NCBI RefSeq assembly: GCF_023895975.1
Contig: NZ_JALBWM010000003.1
Span: forward strand, 1 to 64,000
From: Microbulbifer okhotskensis
Lineage (GTDB): Bacteria; Pseudomonadota; Gammaproteobacteria; Pseudomonadales; Cellvibrionaceae
Reading direction: 5' to 3'
Length of the DNA stretch: 64,000 nucleotides
The notes beneath the pieces were generated by a model that saw only the letters and a list, made by a program, of their open reading frames with translations, ran no database searches and had not been told where the DNA came from. Shown piece after piece: positions 38,634 to 48,370 of the stretch; position 1 is the stretch's first letter; each line of letters opens with the position of its first letter. A program made the position numbers and the translations under genes.

Positions 38634-39353
38634 CTAGGCGGTTTCATTAGGCTCTTTTTCGATATTATTTGACTTTTTTGGGCGCCCGCGCTTTAACGGC
38701 CGCACTCTTTGATTGACAATTTGTTCGATCTTTTCTTTAAAAACATCCCCACCGAGCACATGACCCAGCTTTATCGTTTCAGCGATATAGTCGAGCAACT
38801 TTCGATCAAAGCTATATTGGAATAATTTCCGATAGGACTGCGCCCTTTCAAGAACCGCCTCTCCCAGAGACAGATACAAGCGGTGGTCCTTAATCAAATT
38901 ATCTTTCTTACTGTTTACGTGGTGATGAAAGCTTGACCACTCATAGTCCTCGAGTGAGTCCGCCAACCCCAAATACAGCGGGCGCAGCTCCACGTAGCGA
39001 TAGCAAGTCAGCAGATAAGCGTCTGAGTCGATCAGACTGGACTTATAACGCCCTCGCCAAATCGTTCCTGAGCGCTTGTAGCGGTGGTTTACAAACTGCA
39101 CGTAGCGGCGCCCAAGAGATTGCATCATAGATGATATCCCATCCGGGATGGTGGGCGTAGCTATGATCTGGATCATGTTGGGCAACAAAACATATGCGTG
39201 AACATCAACGCCATATTGGTCTGACGCGTTACGCAAACTAATCAAATAATATTGGTAATCCTCCTCATCAAAGAAGCACGGCAGATTGTTGTGGCCGACC
39301 TGCACAATGTGTTGTGGAACATTTATTAAGTTGAGCCTGGGCAAACGGGGCAT
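38634..39353 (-). CDS. RAYT-type (REP-associated tyrosine) transposase relative with lost HUH histidines
   Basis: 239 residues of the Y1_Tnp family: MPRLPRLNLINVPQHIVQVGHNNLPCFF, YQYYLISLRNASDQYGVDVHAYVLLPN, GRRYVQFVNHRYKRSGTIWRGRYKSSLID, LLTCYRYVELRPLYLGLA, YEWSSFHHHV. The catalytic metal motif, normally PNHVHLL, reads PNMIQII here, so both histidines are replaced; the tyrosine region (CYRYVEL) remains. The C-terminus is basic (KRGRPKKS, an AT-hook-like GRP core). I see no REP-type repeats or target duplications nearby. It lies 80 bp upstream of the sheath-fusion gene, same strand. A domesticated DNA-binding protein is plausible, a decaying transposase equally so. Confidence 0.88.
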   Translation of the reverse strand: MPRLPRLNLINVPQHIVQVGHNNLPCFFDEEDYQYYLISLRNASDQYGVDVHAYVLLPNMIQIIATPTIPDGISSMMQSLGRRYVQFVNHRYKRSGTIWRGRYKSSLIDSDAYLLTCYRYVELRPLYLGLADSLEDYEWSSFHHHVNSKKDNLIKDHRLYLSLGEAVLERAQSYRKLFQYSFDRKLLDYIAETIKLGHVLGGDVFKEKIEQIVNQRVRPLKRGRPKKSNNIEKEPNETA

Positions 39354-39543
39354 TTTGCCTGTGGGTCCTTTTTTAGCGGGCTTGAAGCCTTTTCTATTGA
39401 GAGATAAAAGTCTTATTATCGCAAACCAGTGAAAAGTATTTCAAACTTGGTATGCGAGCAAGTTAACATTACCCTCGGTGATCGGCTGTAATAATATTAC
39501 GCCGCATTGTATTGCTTTTTATTAAAGGGGAGTTGCACCAGAC

Positions 39544-40407
39544 ATGGATCAGATAAGTCTGGCGGTCAACGGGCGTACTGACATCGGTCAGGTTCGTGAG
39601 GAAAACGAAGATAGTATTCGCTGGTTTGCCTCTGCAGACCAGCCTTTTGCGTATATCGTGGTTGCCGATGGCATGGGAGGCTATACCGGGGGTGCTACCG
39701 CCAGTAAAATTGCCGCTGAAACCGTTCAAGCTCACCTCGACGACCTTCTGAAACATACGTTTTTCTCCTGCACTTCAGAACAACAACAACTGATTCTACG
39801 CGCAACATTGATAGATGCGGTGAACAGTGCAAACACTGCTCTTCTCAACACGAAAAACCTACATCCCCAATTCTCCAACATGGGAACCACTTTGGTGGCT
39901 GCGGTCATGTGGCGCGATTTTTTAATCGTTGCACATATCGGCGATTCTCGCGCATACCTATGGAACAATTATGGATTGCAGCGCCTTACAAGAGATCACA
40001 GCGTTGTACAGGAAATGGTTGATAGCGGCCAACTCACCCAACAACAGGCCAAAGAATCCAATGTTCGCAATCACATCACCCGTGCACTGGGCGTTTCGGG
40101 AAATGTCGAAGCCGATATCAACAGCTGGAAACTCACCCAAAATGCTCTTCTCATGGTTTGTAGCGATGGCCTCACAGAGTATCTCGATGATCATGCAATA
40201 GAGCGGGTACTGGCAACACATCGCCCTGCATTAGAGTGTGTTTACCGTTTTATTGACGATGCAAACCGTCTCGGTGGACGGGACAATATAACCGCAGGAA
40301 TCTTGGAGTATTCGTCACAATCTCTGCGCCAAATACTCCCTCATGAACAAAGCGTTACTGAACGTCCCACCCCACCCGACGTAACAATCCGAAAGTTACA
40401 CCGCTAA
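39544..40407 (+). CDS. PP2C-family Ser/Thr phosphatase (PppA-like, T6SS)
   Basis: 287 residues. PP2C metal-site motifs are intact: GRTDIGQVREENEDS, VVADGMGGYTGG, MGTTLVAAV, HIGDSRAYLW, LTRDHSVVQEMVDSG, MVCSDGLTEYL and GGRDNITAGIL. The gene is divergent from the RAYT-like gene and the tss block. The ATG is preceded by GGGGAG at a rather long 11-bp spacing. It would remove the phosphate added by the PpkA-like kinase, returning the FHA protein to the resting state. Kinase and phosphatase genes sit at opposite ends of the island, about 31 kb apart. Confidence 0.94.
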   Translation: MDQISLAVNGRTDIGQVREENEDSIRWFASADQPFAYIVVADGMGGYTGGATASKIAAETVQAHLDDLLKHTFFSCTSEQQQLILRATLIDAVNSANTALLNTKNLHPQFSNMGTTLVAAVMWRDFLIVAHIGDSRAYLWNNYGLQRLTRDHSVVQEMVDSGQLTQQQAKESNVRNHITRALGVSGNVEADINSWKLTQNALLMVCSDGLTEYLDDHAIERVLATHRPALECVYRFIDDANRLGGRDNITAGILEYSSQSLRQILPHEQSVTERPTPPDVTIRKLHR

Positions 40408-40430
40408 TTCGATTTACCGGACGCTGCAAA

Positions 40431-43400
40431 ATGACACCGGAACGTCTCACCCAGCTAATACCCAGTTTGCTCGATACCCTCAGCCCTCTGCCGATAGCCT
40501 TCTCCCACGGGAGCCCTGCTTCGGCCTGCCGATGGCTCACCCTAATAGAGCAACTATCCCAGAACATACCCAAGCATTCGCTGCGAACAAACCTTTGGCC
40601 CGAACTGCCGAAGATAGAGGCCAACCTATATAGTATCGATACCGCACCCACAGTGCCCTTGTTATACGATGTCAGCGGTATTCCAATACAGTTCATTAAT
40701 GCTGCCGGGGTTAATCCTGAAAACACGGTGGTGCCCGCACTGGATCGCTGCCATCAAGCCGCTGACTACGTTATTTCCTCAACTGGAGAAGTGGCCTTTG
40801 AGCGCACAGACGTGGCCATACCTGGGCCTCTTCCCTTTAAGTGGAAGCGCTATTACCGCTCATCACTTGGCCAGGATACGGGTATTGGCGCAGGCTGGCG
40901 GCATTCATTGAGCGAAAATATTGTCGTGCATGACAATAGAGTTGACCTGTATACCGCCGAGGGGCGAACGGTGGAGTTTAAATTACCAGCCATTGGTCAC
41001 GGCTGTTATAACCGCTTTGACCGTCTACTTCTTTTCAGGCAGAGCTTGCACAGTTATCGGTTGACGACTTTTGATCAGTATCACAAGGTTTTTCGTGCCG
41101 ACGGCGTTAATAGCGCGTTGCCACTGACTGAAATCAGAGATCAATTTGGTAATGTCCTGACAATCGATTATCAAGAGGGGCTACCCAAAAAGATTGTGAG
41201 CTCCTGGGGACGTGTTATTGAATTTGACTGTCAGAACGGTCATATCTGCAACCTAATCAATAGTCACGCTGCGGAAGGACAAAATAATCTCTGTAGTTAC
41301 GATTACCAGGAAGGTCAATTAGCGGAAGTTCACGCCGGGCTGAAAAGAGAAAAATACCAATATAAAACGACACAACTGACACAATTGCTTAATAGCCAAT
41401 CTGGTATCTGTCAATTTTCATATGATGCAAACGGTCGCTGCCACTTAATAAAAAGCAATGAATTAGTCTCTAGCATCAGCTGGCCATCAAGCAAATACCG
41501 CTGCACGATCAAAGCAGACTCCACAAGCCCCATCTACCTGCGCTTCAACAAGTTTGGTCAGCAAATCTCTGAACAACAGGCATCGCGCAAACTCAGCTGG
41601 CTGTTCGATTCGTACGGCAATCTCTGCGAAGAGATTAAGGCGGATGAACAAAGAATTTTTTTTCGCTACGATGAATTTGGGCGTCTTCTACGCCGCACCT
41701 CCCGCGGCGTAAGCAACCGGTACGAATATGATAATTTCGGCCTTTTGAGCGCGGCCCTGATTAGTGATGAAATATTATGGCGGTACCAACTCAACGACAA
41801 AGGTCGCCCCGAATGTATCACCGACCCTGAAAACCAAACCTGGAAATTTCTCTACACTGACCGGGGACAGCTCACACAGATCAAAGATCCTGAGGGCGGC
41901 AAGGTAGACCTGGCTTGGGATGGGCAAGGGCAGTTGCAGACACTGCGCCGGGAGGGGAAACTATGGCGCTTCGAGTATGACCATTGGCAGCGAATGACCG
42001 CCCTTGTTATCAATGGCGACGTGTGGCGTCAGTGGAGTTATGGTGGCGCGGGTGAGTTGCGCGAAGCCCACATTGGCATTCATCAGTACGGCCTAGACTA
42101 CTCCGAACGCGGCTTGCCAAGTGCGGTCCACGGAGATAATGGCCAAAGTATTCTCTGTGACTATGATAAGGCAGGCCTGCCTTATCATATTAGTTTTGCC
42201 GATGGAAACAGCTGGGACTTGTGCTTTAGCCCCCAGGGCCAGCTGACTTCGCTACAAACTCCCAATGACAGTTACCACTGGGAGTACGATTTGCATGGAC
42301 AATTAACCTGCCATAAATCTGCTCAAAACCATATTTGGCATTGGCACTACAACTTGAATGGCAGTTTACGTGAATACTGTGACAACGATTGCCGCTGGTA
42401 CTTTAGTTATAACAGCAACGGTGCCTTAACTGGGATCCGAAATAACAGCGGCCAGAACAGCGAATTTCACTACGATCAACAACAGAGACTAACTCAAGCG
42501 AACAATTCGCACTCATCAGTACGCTTTAAATATGATCGTCGCAATCGTGTCATTGCCGAACATCACGACAACCCAGAAGTTCGCGATTTTGGCCTGCGAT
42601 ATCAGTATGACGCCCGAGGCTGGCTAAAAAGTGCCAGTTCCGACAACCTTGACCTCTCATATACTTTCGCCCCCTGCGGAGCCTTGTATGGGATTGATGC
42701 CAATGGCGAAGCTGTATTGCGCACAGAAACCAAGGGCCAGGACCTCCTTCAGGTACAAGGGGAAGTCCGCAGTCATCGCAAGCACCAGTTCGGATATTTT
42801 TCCGCCCTGGAAAGTGGTCAGGCGCTCTCCTGGCACTTTGATACGATGCCCCCCCTACAACTTACGAACCCATTGAGAGGCCATCAAGGCCTTACCCAGC
42901 CTCAAACCGAGAGCGACAAGCGCGGTAATATCACCTGTGAACGCGATATCCCCGGCCGCAAGGACTACCAATACCAATACGATGGCTGGGGCCTTATGAG
43001 CCACGCGGAGTGTGGCGAATTCAAAACCTATTTCCGCTATGACCCTTTTGGGAGAAGACTGAGTAAAACCTGCACCCACAGAAAGTCGACCCGTCAACGA
43101 CGTATTGTTACTACCTGGAGCAGTCTGGGCATTTGGGGAGAAACCCACAATATAGATGGCAAATCCCGTGACATGGGTCATTGGATTCACCAACCACAAA
43201 CCAACAGTATCCTCTGCCAGTGGACTACCGGCAGCACTGAACACTATCTCACCGATCCCGATGGAAGGCCCCTCGCTATTTTCGATGCTCAGGGCGCACT
43301 GCAATGGTCCCAAGGGAGCGAGAGAGGAGAAAAGGATAAGGCCCCCTACAGCCACGGTCCCAGTACATGGCGTGGAACAAACCTTGTCGCAGATGTGGAG

Positions 43401-43514
43401 ACCGGACTCTGGTATCACCCATCTGGATATTGGAGCCCAGCCCTCGGCATCTGGCTGAATGGCGATCGTGCACTTAATTTGACGAGCTCGGGAACCTCAC
43501 TCGGACAACTTTAG
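40431..43514 (+). CDS. Rhs/YD-repeat core protein without a recognisable toxin tip
   Basis: 1027 residues. The first 110 are unassigned. A DUF6531-like entry segment follows (TGEVAFERTDVAIPGPLPFKWKRYYRSSL, GIGAGWRHSLSENIV), then many YD repeats (FRYDEFGRLLRR, YEYDNFGLL, YQYDGWGLMSHAECGEFKTYFRYDPFGRRLSK). The core normally closes with RYYDP..GRF.S.DPI before a variable toxin; here the equivalent is GLWYHPSGYWSPALGIWLNGDRALNL and the protein stops about 14 residues later. There is no PAAR domain, no C-terminal toxin and no immunity gene downstream. It starts 24 bp after the phosphatase, so the two are probably co-transcribed. It may be a toxin-less cocoon, or use its N-terminus as payload. Confidence 0.9.
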   Translation: MTPERLTQLIPSLLDTLSPLPIAFSHGSPASACRWLTLIEQLSQNIPKHSLRTNLWPELPKIEANLYSIDTAPTVPLLYDVSGIPIQFINAAGVNPENTVVPALDRCHQAADYVISSTGEVAFERTDVAIPGPLPFKWKRYYRSSLGQDTGIGAGWRHSLSENIVVHDNRVDLYTAEGRTVEFKLPAIGHGCYNRFDRLLLFRQSLHSYRLTTFDQYHKVFRADGVNSALPLTEIRDQFGNVLTIDYQEGLPKKIVSSWGRVIEFDCQNGHICNLINSHAAEGQNNLCSYDYQEGQLAEVHAGLKREKYQYKTTQLTQLLNSQSGICQFSYDANGRCHLIKSNELVSSISWPSSKYRCTIKADSTSPIYLRFNKFGQQISEQQASRKLSWLFDSYGNLCEEIKADEQRIFFRYDEFGRLLRRTSRGVSNRYEYDNFGLLSAALISDEILWRYQLNDKGRPECITDPENQTWKFLYTDRGQLTQIKDPEGGKVDLAWDGQGQLQTLRREGKLWRFEYDHWQRMTALVINGDVWRQWSYGGAGELREAHIGIHQYGLDYSERGLPSAVHGDNGQSILCDYDKAGLPYHISFADGNSWDLCFSPQGQLTSLQTPNDSYHWEYDLHGQLTCHKSAQNHIWHWHYNLNGSLREYCDNDCRWYFSYNSNGALTGIRNNSGQNSEFHYDQQQRLTQANNSHSSVRFKYDRRNRVIAEHHDNPEVRDFGLRYQYDARGWLKSASSDNLDLSYTFAPCGALYGIDANGEAVLRTETKGQDLLQVQGEVRSHRKHQFGYFSALESGQALSWHFDTMPPLQLTNPLRGHQGLTQPQTESDKRGNITCERDIPGRKDYQYQYDGWGLMSHAECGEFKTYFRYDPFGRRLSKTCTHRKSTRQRRIVTTWSSLGIWGETHNIDGKSRDMGHWIHQPQTNSILCQWTTGSTEHYLTDPDGRPLAIFDAQGALQWSQGSERGEKDKAPYSHGPSTWRGTNLVADVETGLWYHPSGYWSPALGIWLNGDRALNLTSSGTSLGQL

Positions 43515-43519
43515 CCGGT

Positions 43520-43553
43520 GATAGGAAAAGGCCAATATAGGCCTTTTCCTATC
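43520..43553 (+). terminator. Strong hairpin ending the phosphatase-rhs transcript
   Basis: GATAGGAAAAGGCC pairs perfectly with GGCCTTTTCCTATC around AATATA, 6 bp after the rhs stop. The T-rich right arm (CCTTTTCC) and a following TGCGTTT make it a probable, if not classical, terminator. It marks the right border of the T6SS island. Confidence 0.75.
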
Positions 43554-43712
43554 TGCGTTTACGGCACACTCTCCACACGACATATCCGGCACTTAAACAT
43601 CTGAACTGTGACTAGTTAAAGAGTTGGCCAGGCGGTTCCTGCAACTTTGGATAACCTAAAGCCACCGCGATTACCTATACACTATTGTTCTATCCATCTG
43701 TTCGACAGGGCC

Positions 43713-44735
43713 ATGAAAGAGTGTCCAGATTTTGAGATTGGCGGTGTCACCGTTAAAAAGGGGGAATCCTGCCATATCGATTTACCGGTTGTCAGGTTAT
43801 ATACCAGTACGGAGATGGCAATCCCGGTATACGTGCAACGCGGCAAGAAGGACGGCCCAAAGATATTTGTCTGTGCAGCAGTGCATGGAGATGAACTCAA
43901 TGGCATTGAGATAATCAGCCGCCTGATTCAAAGTAGCCGGCTAAAATCCCTCCGCGGCACGTTAATCGCAGTGCCTATGGTCAATGTCTACGGGGTATTG
44001 CAGCACACCCGCTATTTGCCAGATAGACGTGACTTAAACCGTTCATTTCCAGGATCGGCGAAAGGCTCCCTTGCAGCGCGAATGGCCCACATGTTCCTTA
44101 AAGAGATAGTGGCCAAATGCGACTATGGTCTCGACTTACACACCGGCGCGGTTCACCGCAGTAACTTGCCGCAGATTCGCGCCAACCTGGATGATACGCA
44201 GACACTCGAAACGGCCAAAGCCTTTGGTGTACCCGTATTACTCAATGCTTCTATACGCGATGGCTCCCTGCGCCAAGCGGCAGCAGACCTCGGAGTAAAG
44301 GTTTTACTCTATGAGGCGGGAGAGGCCCTGCGATTTGATAAACTCAGCATCCGGGCCGGTGTGAAAGGCGTGATCAATGTAATGAAGCACCTACAAATGC
44401 TCCCCAAAACTCGACAAACCAATTTTATTGAACCCTTTGTGGCTCGCCGCAGTGGCTGGCTTCGTGCGGGAGATAGCGGTATCGCCAATCACCTGAAGAG
44501 TTTGGGGGACCAAGTCCATAAGGGTGAGCTATTGGCAACTATTGCCGACCCCTACGGCCAGGAACTCGACCAACTACTTTGCGGTGAAGACGGTATCATT
44601 ATTGGTTGCCAAAATATCCCCCTGGTGCAAGAAGGAGAGGCGATGTATCACATCGCCTACTTCCGTGAACCCGAGGGTGTGATCGAGAACCTGGAATTAC
44701 TTCAAGATAGCCTGCTACCGAATGAGAATTTTTGA
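43713..44735 (+). CDS. Succinylglutamate desuccinylase/aspartoacylase-family zinc hydrolase
   Basis: 340 residues from ATG 43713 (MKECPDFEIGGVTVKKGES), where family members usually begin; a TTG at 43647 would add 22 residues. Zinc and catalytic elements are clear: AAVHGDELNGIEI (metal His and Glu), DRRDLNRSFPG, LDLHTGAVHRSNLPQIRANL (second metal His), and a likely catalytic Glu in LLYEAGEALRF. The C-terminal 80 residues form a barrel-like domain (RSGWLRAGDSGIANHLKSLGDQVHKGELLATI). The substrate cannot be told from sequence; related proteins remove acyl groups from amino acids or esters. Its stop is 1 bp from the convergent transglycosylase stop. It probably does not belong to the T6SS. Confidence 0.92.
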   Translation: MKECPDFEIGGVTVKKGESCHIDLPVVRLYTSTEMAIPVYVQRGKKDGPKIFVCAAVHGDELNGIEIISRLIQSSRLKSLRGTLIAVPMVNVYGVLQHTRYLPDRRDLNRSFPGSAKGSLAARMAHMFLKEIVAKCDYGLDLHTGAVHRSNLPQIRANLDDTQTLETAKAFGVPVLLNASIRDGSLRQAAADLGVKVLLYEAGEALRFDKLSIRAGVKGVINVMKHLQMLPKTRQTNFIEPFVARRSGWLRAGDSGIANHLKSLGDQVHKGELLATIADPYGQELDQLLCGEDGIIIGCQNIPLVQEGEAMYHIAYFREPEGVIENLELLQDSLLPNENF

Positions 44736-44736
44736 G

Positions 44737-45957
44737 CTATTGCTTCTTCAGAAGCTCCAGTATTTCTTTACTCGGATAGCCTTTAACTTCAATCCCCGCA
44801 CGTTTCTCAAATTCCTTTACGGCTTTTCGAGTCCCAGGGCCGGCCTTACCGTCGATATCCCCCGTATAAAATCCCTTTTGCTTCAGCAGTTTCTGTAGCT
44901 CTTCCACCTGTACGCTATTCAGTGGTGTGAAGGGGCGCTGCCAATCATTCACCAGTGGAGTGGCTCCACCAATTCTGTCTGCGAGTAAGCCAATGGCTAT
45001 CGCATAGCGATCCGAATTGTTGTAACGCTTGAGCACGAAGAAATTTTTGAACACCAGAAATGCGGGACCATTGCGCCCAGCAGGCAGCTTTATCTCAGCA
45101 ACGGCTTTTTTACTCGGGAAGGACTCTCCGTTTGCGCGTTTAACGCCAAGCTTCTCCCATTCCGCCACGGTCATTTTCCCAGCGGGCAACTTGCGTGCGG
45201 GAATACTCACCTCGTATCCCCAGGGCTTCCCCTTCTGCCATCCGTTACTTGAGAGCAAGTTGGCTGCAGTCGCTAGGGCATCGGGAATAGAATTCCAGAT
45301 ATCGCGCTTACCATCTCCATCGATATCCACTGCGTAAGCTTGATAACTGGTGGGAATAAACTGTGTATGCCCCATAGCTCCAGCCCATGACCCAAGCAGG
45401 TGCTTCCCCTCAACATCCCCGGCTTGCAATATCTTTAGCGCGGCTAACAATTGTTGGCGGCCAAATTTTTTGCGCTGAGGATCTGCGTAAGCCAGTGTCG
45501 CCAGGGAACGGACTACACTGCGCATCACTTGATCATTGCCTAAAATACCGCCGAAACTGGATTCCACTGACCAGATCGCCAGAAGAATATTCGGCTCCAC
45601 CCCGAAACGCTTTTCAATTTTATCTAGCCAGGGCTTCATCTTCTCCTTTTCCTGCTGACCGCGCTCAATTGCCCTTTTTTGTACTCGATTGTCAAAATAC
45701 TGCCAGACCGGCGCTTTGAACTCCGGTTGATAACTGGCGCGATCTAGCACCCATTGGTCAGGGGAGGTGATGCCTCGGAAGGCTTGGTCGTAGACTTCTG
45801 CAGATATGCCGCTTTTAAGGGCCGTCTTACGAAACTCTTTTACCCATTGTTCAAATGCCGGATCGGCCTTCTCTTGCGCCTGGGCACTGGAGAATAGCAA
45901 TACCGCACTGACAGTAAGGGCATAGGATAAGTATTGGAACCATTGCAATCTGGGCAT
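44737..45957 (-). CDS. MltB-type lytic murein transglycosylase with peptidoglycan-binding domain
   Basis: 406 residues. A signal peptide ends near SSAQAQE with no lipobox, so the enzyme is probably periplasmic. The SLT_2/MltB catalytic domain (about 30-330) has IWSVESSFGGILGNDQVM with the likely catalytic Glu, GSWAGAMGHTQFIPTSYQAYAVDIDGDGKRDIWNSIPDALATAANLL, and AIAIGLLADRIGG. A C-terminal PG_binding_1 domain (345-406: VEELQKLLKQKGFYTGDIDGKAGPGTRKAVKEFE) follows. It cleaves murein to 1,6-anhydro products during wall growth. It faces the AstE-like gene, the two stops being 1 bp apart. Confidence 0.95.
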   Translation of the reverse strand: MPRLQWFQYLSYALTVSAVLLFSSAQAQEKADPAFEQWVKEFRKTALKSGISAEVYDQAFRGITSPDQWVLDRASYQPEFKAPVWQYFDNRVQKRAIERGQQEKEKMKPWLDKIEKRFGVEPNILLAIWSVESSFGGILGNDQVMRSVVRSLATLAYADPQRKKFGRQQLLAALKILQAGDVEGKHLLGSWAGAMGHTQFIPTSYQAYAVDIDGDGKRDIWNSIPDALATAANLLSSNGWQKGKPWGYEVSIPARKLPAGKMTVAEWEKLGVKRANGESFPSKKAVAEIKLPAGRNGPAFLVFKNFFVLKRYNNSDRYAIAIGLLADRIGGATPLVNDWQRPFTPLNSVQVEELQKLLKQKGFYTGDIDGKAGPGTRKAVKEFEKRAGIEVKGYPSKEILELLKKQ

Positions 45958-46090
45958 GGAGTTACCTTCGACACAACTTTTGCTCGCTCAAGGGTAGAAC
46001 GAGCCACCCCTATCCGAAAGGTGAATTTGCCGCTAAACCGCTGAACTTTAAACCACTATTAAACTGGACAGTCATTGCCGGGGGAAGTTC

Positions 46091-46119
46091 GCACTGCTCA
46101 CTGCTGCAGTGAGCAGTGC
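46091..46119. other. 13-bp perfect hairpin after the PAQR gene
   Basis: GCACTGCTCACTG pairs with CAGTGAGCAGTGC around CTG, 18 bp past the PAQR stop. The adjacent A-run (46122-46127) is on the wrong side to be the T-tract of a minus-strand terminator, so termination here would be atypical. Confidence 0.5.
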
Positions 46120-46136
46120 CGCAAAAAATGAAAAGA

Positions 46137-46790
46137 CTATGGGATTACGTAAAATAGCACCGCAAAGAAATGCAGAATACCGCCTGCCAGCACAAAAAGG
46201 TGCCATATCGCATGATGGAAACGGAGACTGCGCCAGAGGTAAAAGGCAATACCGCCGGTGTAGCAGAGTCCCCCTAAAACCAGCAGCCAAAGCCCACCGG
46301 TTTCCAAGCTGTCTGCCAAAGGCTTGATCGCAGCAACCACCACCCAGCCCATCAAGGCACTGAGAGTGATCGACAGGGCGCGATTTTTTTTCAGGGGCGT
46401 AAACTGGATTATCAAACCAATCAGCGCCAGCCCCCAGATAATCCCGAACAGCCACCAGCCCCAAGGACCTCGCAAGGTAACTAGGGTAAACGGTGTATAG
46501 GTTCCCGCTATCAACAGAAATATCGAAGAATGATCCAAGGTTCGTAATATTGCCTTGGCACCGATATGACTGACTGCATGGTACAGGGTCGAGGCGAGGA
46601 AACAGAGAATCAGGGTGGATGCGTAGACACTGGCACTGACGATGTGCCAAGTATCGCCGCGCAGGGCGGCAAACCCACACAGAACCCCGAGGCCCGCAAT
46701 CGCTAAAAGGGCGCCGACGCCATGAGTCACACTATTGGCGATTTCTTCTGCAAAACTGTAGCGACTGACAAAGGAGACGGATGAAGACAT
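46137..46790 (-). CDS. Hemolysin III / PAQR-family membrane protein (TrhA-like)
   Basis: 217 residues with seven predicted membrane helices. Family motifs are EEIANSVTHGVGALLAI at the N-terminus, LASTLYHAVSHI and DHSSIFLLIAGTYTPF in the middle, and HHAIWHLFVLAGGILHFFAVLF at the end, which include the conserved metal-type His and Asp residues. Bacterial members have been linked to membrane-lipid energetics rather than true haemolysis. The gene stands alone on the minus strand, with about 140 bp between it and purA upstream. Confidence 0.93.
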   Translation of the reverse strand: MSSSVSFVSRYSFAEEIANSVTHGVGALLAIAGLGVLCGFAALRGDTWHIVSASVYASTLILCFLASTLYHAVSHIGAKAILRTLDHSSIFLLIAGTYTPFTLVTLRGPWGWWLFGIIWGLALIGLIIQFTPLKKNRALSITLSALMGWVVVAAIKPLADSLETGGLWLLVLGGLCYTGGIAFYLWRSLRFHHAIWHLFVLAGGILHFFAVLFYVIP

Positions 46791-46931
46791 AAATTAGCCC
46801 GGTTAAATTCAGGTCACAAGCCTGCATGCAATGCTCGACCAATAACTTGGAACAGGTCTAATGATCAGAGGCCTCACTTAAAATAGCAAGGCCACCACTA
46901 GGCTGTAAACTCACATCCAGGCAGTCAGCGC

Positions 46932-48266
<1,335 letters not shown>

Positions 48267-48370
48267 CTAACTCAGGTTTCTCTCTGCAGGAGCCGGAGCC
48301 CCACATAAATGGATGTCTGCGGGCCTACCCCGCTCGGTGTTAGGCACATCCACTGCGCCCCCGAAACAAA

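Noticed and set aside
46091..46119. Strong hairpin as a standard terminator for the PAQR gene
   Set aside because: The A/T run is on the gene-proximal side and no T-tract follows in the direction of transcription.
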